DNA of 64,000 nt from Steinernema hermaphroditum. Its lineage: Eukaryota; Nematoda; Chromadorea; Rhabditida; Steinernematidae. Shown here one piece after another: positions 50,609 through 61,259 of the stretch. Every line of letters begins with the position of its first letter. Within the stretch, counting starts at the first letter, position 1. Position numbers and translations under genes: made by a program. A model generated the notes under the pieces. The model was not told where the DNA came from and made no database searches. It saw only the letters and a list, made by a program, of their open reading frames with translations. The stretch covers positions 5,704,001 to 5,768,000 of the forward strand of contig CM059625.1 in the NCBI GenBank assembly GCA_030435675.1, given 5' to 3'.

Positions 50609-51043
50609 CGCCAACTTCCAGTGATACGTTTTCGAAGTCTTTCTTGAAGTTTTCATCGAAGAGGCGGTGACGAGTCAATTCCTTTATATGAACATGTTGT
50701 ACACGCCCAACGACCCACACTCATTTTAATCAGATCATTTATCCAAAACGTCACTCCTCATTTTGCTACACTAAACGTTGTTACTGTACAGTGTATATCT
50801 TGTATACATTTTTGCCTTCAATTCTTGTTGCCGCCAAATACCCATTTCGAATGTACATATGTATGTATGTGAGACCCAAAATGTGAACTCAAAGCGCCTC
50901 CGTACTAATCACCGCTTGTTTTTTCGACTGCATACGAAAAGTGTTGTGAACGCAGCCGTCTGTGTGGGTCGTGACCGATGTTTACGAGTTCTCCTCCTTT
51001 CTCACCTCTTTTGTTGGTTGCCTGTATATTGTGAGAGTCTTGT

Positions 51044-51049
51044 CAATAA
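51044..51049 (+). terminator. Polyadenylation signal, probably of ubxn-3
   Basis: AATAAA about 436 bases after the ubxn-3 stop, followed by a GTTTG-rich and then A-rich stretch. Confidence 0.45.
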
Positions 51050-52649
51050 ATGTTTGCCAAAGCAAACAGCAAAAAAAAACAACCGATTGATTATGGGAAG
51101 TATCTCTACAAGATGCAGTAAATAGAAAACACGATGCAAGTGTCAATGTCGATAGCATTCCATGATAATTTTACAACAGAGTTTTCCAAAACTTATTGAA
51201 AAGTAAAGGATTGAAACATTCTGCCAGCTGCCCTGATGGTTCCTGGTTCGACCGCTGTGCTCCGCCAAAGCGTTTCGCACGGATGCCGCCGAAGAAGCTC
51301 GTCAACTCCGACGTCCGCGCCCCCACCCGGGCTGAAGATGGGTTCGCTGTGTTCCACCGTCTCCGGAGTCAGCTCTTCGTCACTCTAATGCCCGCGCACA
51401 CTGAAGGGATCGCCGCTTTCTACTCTGATGTCGTTCCCTGTACCGAACACAGAAGTAGTCCGGCGAGTACAGAATGAAAATGTGGTTTTTGTGCATATAT
51501 ATGACGTCTCGTAAGCCTTTGATACGAGAAATAAACTCGTAAACTCGTTGGAACATTAATGGAGCATGCTAAAGTTCATGCGTTAGCATGTACTTATGAA
51601 ACAATCTACTACTATGCGATAGTTTTACTGACGCGCTTCGAGTTGTAAAAACTAGCATATACAATTTTTCGGCAAGTTTGGAACTCCACAACATAATAAG
51701 GTGCTTCGGGTAGAAGAATCGGTTGGAAGGGTTATCACTTCTGTAACATCCCTGAGGTGCAAATGTCATGGAACCAAGAAGCATGAGTTTATGGCGACTC
51801 AGTGGCGGCGCGGTTATGATAGTTGCGACTGTTCCGGCTTCCAGAGGGAATTGGGACACTCGGAAGTCGTACTCCCACCACTGCTGACAACAAGATGTCC
51901 CACGCCAGGATCCCGGCTGCGTGAGCAGACATCCCGAAGATCGCCAACGCTCCGAGGACTAGTGACGACAGAACTCCTCGACCACGGACCCACCTCTTCG
52001 ACGCATATGCGAACCCCGAAATCACATTGTCCCCTAGCGACGCTATAATGACTATAAGCACAATACAACTGGATCAAATTTTGCGACGGGCTGCCTAGAC
52101 GGCATTGTCGAAGGTGATCGAACGGCGCATCAAGATTCCAAGGAAAAGTCGTGTATGTAAAGAATGGTGTCCTGGTTGAATCTTACTACAACACTCCAGA
52201 AGGTGACGGGACCGATGGTGAATGCGCTGCAACGCCGTGCCAAGGCACGTACACGCCGGCAGTACAGAAATATGTGTTATCTGTATTTCTATTCTGTTGT
52301 GAACCACTATGAAACGGATGTGTTCAGTGTTTTAAGTAACCAATTATCAGAATCACTACAAGGTGTTTCGGGCGCAAATAAAGAAGAAGAAGCCATATGA
52401 AGAGCAAATTGTTATGAATGCCTTGACTGTGAGGCCCTTGTTTTTTTTTGTCGCACTTTTGGGAGTGCCGCATTTATTAACCGCTTCAAACATCACAAAT
52501 ACAAAATTAAAGAGGGGAATTATATTGCACGTGGAGATAGTTGGGCGGGGCGACTTCGCGCACACCCACAGCTACAGCGTAACAAGAAGACGAATCAAAA
52601 CGGTTTCGCGACAAATATTGCGATGAGGAGGAACGCCGTGTGCTGCCAC
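51050..52649. other. Interval with unassigned coding-like patches
   Basis: 51.2-51.48 kb is GC-rich and open on both strands in good codon frames; 51.77-52.06 kb has a hydrophobic frame on the minus strand (LVLGALAIFGMSAHAAGIL) and several open frames; 52118-52312 plus encodes an exon-like segment (VYVKNGVLVESYYNTPEG) without a Met. AATAAA at 51530 on the plus strand suggests a transcript end. I could not chain these into one gene. Confidence 0.3.
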
Positions 52650-53643
52650 TTAATATCCAGGTGGAGTGCGGGGCTCTGCAAGTGACAATTGCAATCAACT
52701 GATCGTATCGAATGGAATTACCTGGGCAGTGGTCGCAGCCTCCCTTCTCGCCATCATCGCCAGAAGGTCCAGGGGGACCGCAGGGACCGGCACGACCGTC
52801 CTTTCCAGGTTTTCCGGGTTCTCCGGGAGGACCTTGGGGACCAGGGAACGAATCACCATCGGGACCAGGACCACCCTTTTGTCCGGGCTCGCCGGGAGGT
52901 CCCTGTGGTCCGGCGGGGCCAAGAGGTCCAGGCACTGGGATGACTCTGCCGGGTTGACCAGGAGCACCTCGTTGTCCTTCGCGTCCGGGTCTGCCGACAG
53001 GTCCTGGCTGTCCAGCCATACCGGGTTCGCCGGGAACACCGTCACGAGGAGGCTCTCCGGGAGATCCTTTGGGGCCGGGAGGTCCTTTGGGTCCCATGGC
53101 TCCAGGCTGGCCAGGAGGTCCAGGCGGGCAGATGATGCATGGTTCGGCAGGGGCGGCGGGTACGAGCTTCGCATCCTTTCCGTTCTTTCCGTCCTCTCCG
53201 TTGGTTCCGTCCTTTCCGTCGTCTCCGGGAGGTCCTTCGGGTCCGGGAGGTCCAGGTGGTCCTTGATGGCAGGTGCAGCAAACTGTGTTGGGCTCAGGGT
53301 TGAGCACAGGAGTGGGAGCGCCGTAGCTTCCTCCAGTGTTCGCTCCGCCACCCTTTCCGCCCTCGGGTATCCATTGGCCAAACAGCCATCCTCTCTTGAT
53401 GCGGTGGCCCTGGCCCTTTCCGACCTGCAGAGCCGTCATTTCAAGCCACATGTCGCGAGATCGGGCCTTGCAGTAGTCGGTCTCGACCATCAGATGACTT
53501 TGGAACGACTGCACGTAGTTGTAGAGCATTGGCAGGGTGACCACCGAAGCGATGACGGCCGCCGTTGAAACGACGATGGCTACAAAGGCGATTCTGCGCA
53601 TTTGACGGTGTTCGTCAGTCTCTTTCAGCTGATCCATCTTCAT
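52650..53643 (-). CDS. Cuticle collagen (paralog of the 43.2-44.3 kb gene)
   Basis: Two exons (53643-52722, 52675-52650) give 315 residues. The start is the ATG that directly follows a CCCTTGCAG acceptor, probably a spliced-leader site; the open frame upstream of it is not coding. The N-terminal collagen domain reads [16 protein letters not shown], then [15 protein letters not shown] and [16 protein letters not shown] pair ([12 protein letters not shown]) is the processing site. Cysteine pairs CCTC, CIIC and CDHC frame long Gly-X-Y blocks, and the protein ends [13 protein letters not shown]. The tail is reached only by removing a 46-nt intron, because the reading frame otherwise runs into unrelated sequence. 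It has fewer introns than its paralog. Confidence 0.94.
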
Positions 53644-53776
53644 CTGCAAGGGGACAATATGCACCGTCAGAGGAAAGGCCACTACATTTACTGGTTCGCT
53701 ACCTTTCAGTCGCTGGGCTGCTGAGGCTCGAAATGGAACCAGACGCCAATTGACGATTTGTGTCGGTATCTGCCAG

Positions 53777-53786
53777 CTATATATAT
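53777..53786 (-). promoter_or_regulatory. TATA-like box of the 52.7-53.6 kb collagen
   Basis: The minus strand reads ATATATATAG about 135 bases before the start codon, upstream of the leader that is cut at the CAG acceptor next to the ATG. Confidence 0.45.
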
Positions 53787-55357
53787 CGGTAGGAAACGAA
53801 GTTGGTCACGACATATCGTGATTCAGGTCACATCGTTTGCTGAACCCGCCCTAAGGGTTTGTACAGTTATTTTCGATTCGGATCGGGAATAGAGATCAGA
53901 GTAACTGGTAACTATGCACTGCATTCCACTTCCGTTTCGTCTAAAAATTCTGAGCCCATGCATATGTGCGCAATAGGTAACTTTCTTCGTTCGGAAACAG
54001 CTTCCTCCATAGTCAATGAGGCTTGATAGACAAGCCATTTTGATGTTGCTTCAGAGTTCAGGCCCGATACCATATGTTCTTCCTGCATTGTTTTTGCGTT
54101 AATGGCATACAACTTTCTCGGAATTTTCGAACTTTTTTCTCTTGTTAATGTTTTTCGCGGTCATTGTCGACTGCAAGGAACAAAAACGGTTTTGGAATTG
54201 ACCGAGATTAGACGCGCTGGTGATAGCCCGCAGCTGAGCGGCGCCCACGGCAACCGTTCGCAGTTCTTTTGCGACCTTCAAATTAGGGAGACGGAACGCG
54301 TCGTCAACAGATGCGCGTGTGGCTCTTTGTTTTAGGCGAAAAAAGGTGATAGACACATGTTCCGTTCTGCGCAATGTGCGTTTCTTAAACGCGAACTGGG
54401 TAAAAACAGCGTTCACAACTCAGCTGCAGGAAACGCGTCACCTAATGAATCCGGTAAGAAACGGAATAACGATGGAACTTCGAGGAAGAGAAGTTGTCTA
54501 AGATGTCGGAAGATGAGGTTCTTGAGGAACCTTGCTGCTTGCTCGTAGACCTAAACTTAGTTTGCCTCACTCATTCTGAACGTTATCCCAGAACGCTGAT
54601 CGTATCGTTGATACAAAGCAGTCCACAATTTCGCCAAGCTACTGCTCTCCAATGTTATATTCTGAAACGTCCTGCATGACAGTTGTATTACCGTACTATA
54701 GGCACTTCCTACCGGGACGATTTCGTGTTAATATACTGCTCTCTTCAAGCAAGAATATGTGGAGTGTTATTTGAAGGTCCCCAGGACATGTACTGTTCAT
54801 TTATGTCCCTTTTGGAAAATATTGCTTGTTTGTGTTGGTTTTACTTGAACTTTTCACACGTCTGTGAAATGTGTTGGTCATGTGAACTTCTCGTTTTAGG
54901 TTTTTTTCTCGCAAATATTGCACTTTCCCAGTGAGGATTATGTGGGACTGGCTGCAGTTTGTTGGCATCGTATCTTGTGAACATAAACTTTACCGAAGAC
55001 AACACTACGAACCTGTTCTGCAAACTATCGTAGTCCAATAGTGCATACATGGGAAAGCGTTACATTATAAGTAAAAAGAGGCCACTATCTTAGATAATTC
55101 ACTTCGATGTCAGTCAATCAGCACTTCAATGTATCTTCCAACTGTTTCCCTCATATCTACAGGTGTGATTAAAATTTTCTCATTTATAAATTATTTCTAA
55201 ATGTCATTTACATATGCATAAGTTTGCGCAGTTTAGACACATCACAACGCCTTATTAGACGATCATCGGGATCGAAGGGTAAATTGAAAGAATAGTACAT
55301 TCGGCTCTGTAAATCGTATGTACAGACAAGTAGCGACGCCAATTGGCAAATGGTGGG
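53787..55357. other. Spacer between collagen and ephx-1
   Basis: No gene supported. A plus-strand frame at 54503-54679 begins ATG TCG GAA GAT GAG (MSEDEVLEEP) and is 58 codons long; it has no domain and no splice context. 55.0-55.3 kb is AT-rich and should include the ephx-1 3' UTR. Confidence 0.4.
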
Positions 55358-58300
55358 CTATAACGGTTGTCGTGGGACAGCGTGGAAGAAGCCTTTCGGG
55401 TTGCTAAGCCTTCTCAGCCGATGCATGAACGGAGCGGTTGTCTTCTTGTCCAGCGCTGCCTTGCCCATTTGCTTTTGCATGTGGAAATCGGCGGCCGCCT
55501 GAAATTTGGTTTACATGAATTGCAGTAGGATGTTAAGTTCAGTGAAGGAATGGGTAATTTTGGTATTTTTGAAGAAGTCATGCTCTAGAAAAGAAGTCGA
55601 AAAATGTGAAAAAAAAGCTTATTTAGTGGCTTTCGATCATAGAACGCACCTCGATAGCGCGCAACCTCTGACGGTAGTGCTTCGCTCGGACGTGGTCGTT
55701 GAGGATCTGCTGTACGTACGACGAGGGAAACCAACCGTTGCGGCCATCTTGCGTTCGTTCACCATAGAACCAACCTGACAGGATTAGTTCGTTAGTGGGG
55801 ATCGGCGAGAAAGAAGGGTGCAATGTTTGAGACCATAGCCAGAACCGATATAAGGTGATCAGCACACTTACCGTCTGGCATTTTGCGGAGAATGTTGACC
55901 ATGTCTCCAATCTCCAGAGACAGTTCATCTTCTTGCAAGGCCGTGTAAGTGTGCACGGCTACGGCTTGCGGACAGTCCCAGTCGGCGTATACTTTCTCTT
56001 CGGGGTTTAAGCACTGAAAGGGAGGCAAAAAAGTAAAATGCAAAAGTTAAAACGAACGGGAGATGCACACACTCAGAGGGGCTGGATAAAAGCTTAATGG
56101 TTTCAGGAGCTTACCGTTGGCGGTCTCATGGCCGAAAGCCACCGTTCGCGATCGCTTTCTGAATTCACGTTCAGAAGCATCTCGACTTGTTTGTCGCGCG
56201 AACTCTGCATCAGAGTGCAAGAGAAGAGGTGAGAAGTTCCCGTGATGGCTGGCAGCGCCCCGAAGGGCACTTTGGGGCTCTGTGGCTCAAGCGGCTCAAC
56301 GTGAACGAACTTCCGGTACGCGTACTCCTTGCATTCATACGTTCCGTTGCTGCAAAGTTCTGATTAGGTCAAACTTAAAGGAGAAGCGCCGAACAGTTTT
56401 TTCTTTGTCACGAGCAAAAGGTCGCTAAACAGGAAGAAGTAGAGACTACGAAGACGCGTTTTCGACTGAAGAAGACCTTTCGACCTCCTCTCGACAAGCT
56501 GCGTGACCTCGCCGCTTTTCACCAAGTACCTGGCCGAATTCACCAGAGGAATCCTTCTGCAAATGGCACCCAATTATCGTCGTCATTGCTTTGTCTCTTA
56601 CTTCAATTCTGCAGATTTGTAAACCAGCACGCTCTCAATTTGCAGAAGCTGTTCGGTGCGGTCCATCTTTCTCGCCCCCTCGTTGCAATTCGTCACCACC
56701 TAAACACTGTGATTCACTGATCGATCTTTGCAATTTTGAATATGTAATAATTATGTCATTGTTTTCATTGGTAAATATCACATAATCACTCACCACATTT
56801 GCCATACGGAGAGCGTTTGAGGCTGTGTCATGTTGAGGAGTTCCCGGCTGCACTCGATTGAAAATCGCATAGACCAGTAGAGGGTACCGGGTAACCCTTT
56901 GCATTGGTAACATCAGGAACGATCGCATGTCCAGTCCCTGACACTGCCGATCGCTTTCCAGACGTTGAACGCATGTGAGAAAGTTCGAGTTGTGTGATCT
57001 AGAAGAGTAACATTGACTTCAAAGCATAGCTATAGAGTATTTCGGGGCAACTAATCAACTATGTTCCCACACCCAAACGTCGTTTTTGTCTTGGCGTAAA
57101 GACATTAAAGTAATCAGTTCCTGTAACGTTCTCCTTGAGCAAATAGTCTTTAGATACATGCACATGGGACCGTAAGTAGCTGAAATTTAGTTTGTTTTGT
57201 ATTCACGTTATCTGAACGATTTTCGACTCATGCATCATATCTGAACTGTCTCTTTTCATAATCTATCGTTCTAGATGTTCATGTTTTCTCAAATAGTAAA
57301 ATTTTGTGCTTACTTCAGATTCTTCAGTGTTCTATCTTGGTAGACCTGATTGGAGCAGTACTTAACGTAGGCATCAAAATCGTTCTCAAAGTGCGTCGAC
57401 AGAATGTCGCATAAGTCACTGAGAACGAGATTATCGGAGAATCGACGCTCGAGATCGCTCAGCAGCTTTTCACTGCAGTCGCGAACGGCCAAGATGTTGC
57501 TGAAGAGATGTTTCCGCTCGCTGTTGCTGATGACGGATTGAGTGCTTTTCGATCCTGAATCACAGTGGATTGAAGGCGAGTGGTCAGTGAAAAGGCAAAC
57601 AAACCGAGCAGTTCAGGCGCCGCCATAAAATGAGTAATCAACACATTCATCGACCGTAAATAAGACGCTTCGCTTGTGATCACTTCGAAAAACGCCTCTT
57701 GCAATTTTTTGGTCGGTTCGTCAAGAGTTTCCAGAAGACCCGCAGTTTTCACCTTAAGCAGTTTCTTTTGAAAACGTCCAAAGCACAATAAAAACAACAG
57801 TGGGAGAGATCGATAGTTACGAAAAATCGTTATTTGCTTAGTCAAAACATTTACGGAATCGGAGGCGGAATCAAATGTTATAATGACCCACCTCAGGCAA
57901 TTCGCACCACAGCGATCGCTGCGATCCAAAATGACTCGAGGCCACAAGTCGCTCTCGTCGCATGGAAGTGCTGGCCGACGATGGAGGGTTACTACCGGAT
58001 ACGGTAGTTGAGCAGTCGGGACCTCTCCCACTGTCTGTTGAGGCCGAGGAACCTTGCCGTCTTATCTGAAAGAATTTTTCTAAGGTACTTAGTTCATACG
58101 GTACTACGTACTTTAACATCGTCGTACGAAACACTTTCGTCTGCGGGTGGCTGCTGCAGCATCTTCTCTTGTTCCTGAAGCATGTAAATCTGGTAGAGAG
58201 GCTGCGTTTCTGGAAGTCGCGAAGTGTACTGCTCCTTCTCGACTTCGCCGATATCGTCAATGCTCGAATTGATCGAGTTGCAATCGCCCAAATCAACAAC

Positions 58301-61244
58301 AGTACGATATTGGTTGCTCGGTGAGGTTAGCATCTAAAAGAGCCTTCCTCTGTAGGCCACGCACCTTAAGCGGACCTACAGTCGCATGTCCGTCGACGGG
58401 CTCGTCGGGAGTGGTGTCGCAGCTCGACGGGACGTGATCGTCGCCCATGGTGGTAACTTCGCCTCCTGAAAGAACAAACAGTCATGCTCGCTCTGACAGA
58501 ATGGCGGTGGGCCGGAATTATCGTAGGCTAGCCGAGAACGTAGTCGGAAAGAATAGAACGTGAAGCACGCGCCAGCGTGCGCGAGGCCAATGAATCAGCT
58601 CCGCATGTAGTGAAATCATTTGCTGTAACCTCTTGACGCCGCTAGTGCTGTGTAGTCTCAAGGACACGCGGCGGAAAAGCGCGAAGTGAGGACTGAGACT
58701 GAACACGACTCACCTTTGGAAGTTCCTGCTTCGTCAGGAGCAATGTCAACGTCCAACGTACCGAGGGCTTCTTGAATCTCCGAAAGAAGAGAGGAGTCGG
58801 CCACACTGGGGACAGTGTTTCTGTTGGCTGAAAAGTACAACATCGACGAATAGCAAAACAATGACGAATTAAGGCGCGTCAACCAGACCCATTATTCCGT
58901 AGGCTACCCCGCTAGCGATTGCTCCACTACTGTTTTTCGACACTTATATCGTTAACTCGAACATTAATTGGCCTGTTGTTCAGAAGGCGTACTTATCGCG
59001 TACTTCTCGACAGTGGTCGTTTCGAGAAAGTGTCACATAAGATGGCGAGACTAACAAATCAGCTGCACCTCCATCCATAGTGCTCAAGAAGGACAAAACA
59101 GTGTGCAACAAAAAAAAGATTTTAAATCACTTGAATGGTCTTGTTATGTCAACCGGAGACGGTCTCCTTAGAGCTCACAATAGCAACAATACGGTTGGCT
59201 TAGAATCAGCAATCTACTAAATGCATCCAAAAGTAGTCTGTAATTAGAGCACATAAGCAGTACAAAGAACAATATAGTGTAGAATTCAGTGAACGACTAC
59301 AGACGCTAATTTGAAACGCGATGTTTGAGATGGAGGTCAAGACAAAATACGGAGTCATCAAGTGAGTCAGTGAAAGCGAAGCGTGCGAGGGGCACAAATC
59401 GTATTAGGGACCTTTGCAAACAGAAGTTATTTACAACTAACCTTTGCAATCGTAGCTCGAACTCTTCGCCATTTTCGGCTCCAAATCGTAGCAATAGTCA
59501 CTTTCGCTCGCAATACCGTACGAATTGTCAGCGCTTCGGGAGGAATAAGTCGTTCCGGCACCATGCAGATGGTTCTGCGTGCCGTAGGTGTACTCGCTTC
59601 TCGTACTGTAGACGGTCTCATCGGCTGGTGCGGCGCCGTCGTCATCGGTTGACCAGTCGTCTCCGTAGATGCACCCGTCGTCCAAAGACATCTGATCACC
59701 TTGAAGCCGGTTCGGGTCGGCAAAGAAGTCGGCATGCCGGATGGACGTGTCTTTGGAGCGCGAAGTTTTCCCCAGTCGAATTGTGTTCATCTGCAAAGAG
59801 TCTTTTTGTTGAACACCATAGACCACACGCCAAATAAGCAACCTTTTTCTTGATGTTTAGCTGAATGTCGCTGCTAATGCGTAGCAGCCTGTCGAATTCG
59901 ATTGTGCTAAGTGGCCGTTTTGCCTGAGTCTTTCGTTTGGCGCCCCAGGTTCCGAAGTGTTTCATCATTCCACCTCCCGTTTTCTTGTTATACAGCGAAG
60001 TGGACATCGGCTGCGATTTGGAAAACACCGGTTCTTCGTGGTCGGACATTGACGGACTCCTGCAAATGCAAGGGTACAGTTTCGCACTGATAGCAAAACA
60101 GGAGTGAATACCTCGATTTCACAGGAATAGCAGTGTCGTCTTGAGCGTAGGATACCCGCGGTTGACCCTAAAGTGATTCAGTCAACATAGGCATCGCAAG
60201 AATAAATAGAAATCCAGGAAAGTGTTAAGTTAAATAGGTGACTCGTACCTCTTTGTGTACCTGTAATGGTTCAATATCTTCGTAAATGTCGTCGCTGGAG
60301 GGTTGGCGACTCCCTGCAGGTGACTCGCAGAATTTTGGAGGGGATGGTGGCGGGATTGAAGGCACTCTGAAGCAACAAACCAGTCCATGAAAGGCAAACT
60401 AAAGCCATACCGCGGAATTTCGTTCTGCTGGCTCCTAAGAACGGTAAACTTTGGCGACGTCGGCGGACACTCCTCCAGCGGTGAAGGGAGCGTTTGGTAG
60501 AGCTCTCCCTCGGACAGTACCTCCGGTGACGGCTGACGGCGACAATTAGGTGGCTTTTTGGGTATCGGTGGTGGTGGCGGCTTTACAGTCGGCTTTTTAC
60601 AGCCCAAACATGACGGTCTGAATGGGAGACTTAGGAAATAAGGGGACCAAATAACCACCCACCTTGTCACTTGACGTGGCAAAGTTTGCACAACTGATTG
60701 TGGTGACTCCATTGTTGTGGACGCAGTCGAAGACGATGATGACGGCGTTGCCATATTTGGCTCTATCCTCTGAGCAGTCATCGATGTCGCAGAATCGGTC
60801 GTCACCGTGTCGCAAGGATGTTTTTGCTTCTTTTCGATTTGTTTTTCTGGTTGATTGGTCGTCGCCGAAGCAGAGGAAGTTTCTGTGCTTGCAGGACTCC
60901 CGCTGGTGCAAATGTTTGTGTTGCTGCTGGTTCCATTTCCATCGCTGTTATTGCTGGCCACGGAAGCCGACCGTTCGCTCTCATTAATCAACTTATCTCT
61001 CCGTGTGAGACTTGCCCGAGGCGAAGGGACCGGAGGCATCTGAGCAAAAACAACATGAAGCAACAGTCGAAACCGCAATGTCGTCTACCTTCGCTTTATC
61101 CGCCGACAGTCCTGCGCCGTCATGGACACTGCTACTGGTTTTACTTATCAGACGAGCCGGTTTCGGAGGCGGAGTGGGTCGAAATTTCGGACGCTCGAAA
61201 TGGTGGACCTCATTGCTTTGGGACATGCACTGCACTGGGCTCAT
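55358..61244 (-). CDS. ephx-1: Ephexin-type Rho guanine-nucleotide exchange factor (DH-PH-SH3)
   Basis: Twenty exons sum to 1186 residues. The N-terminal half is low-complexity, with Ser/Thr-rich and proline-rich parts (KPPPPPIPKKPPNC), acidic tyrosine motifs (DDIYEDIEP) and a basic block (GTWGAKRKTQAKRP). The DH domain (about 703-918) shows FFEVITSEASYLRSM, LSTHFENDFDAYVKYC and MLPMQRVTRYPLLVYAIF. The PH domain (about 919-1050) has SLYFFLFSDLLLVTKKKL and DRERWLSAMRP; the SH3 domain (about 1062-1135) has TYTALQEDELSLEIGDMVNI and GWFPSSYVQQIL. Ephexins activate Rho-family GTPases at synapses and growth cones downstream of Eph receptors. A TTTCAG acceptor ends 15 bases before the chosen ATG (61244), but further upstream exons are possible. 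Intron 7 (58828-59441, 614 nt) and that at 56999-57313 are the largest. The donor after PLQ is duplicated 12 bases apart. Confidence 0.93.
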
Positions 61245-61259
61245 GCAGGCGGTAGTCCT

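Noticed and set aside
56350..56394. Apparent missing GT donor in the ephx-1 PH domain
   Set aside because: A donor within the CTGTTC codons gives a canonical 45-nt intron and the expected TKKKLNGTYECKEYAYR junction.
58334..58379. A 31-nt intron in ephx-1
   Set aside because: The upstream donor GTAGGT gives a normal 46-nt intron in phase.
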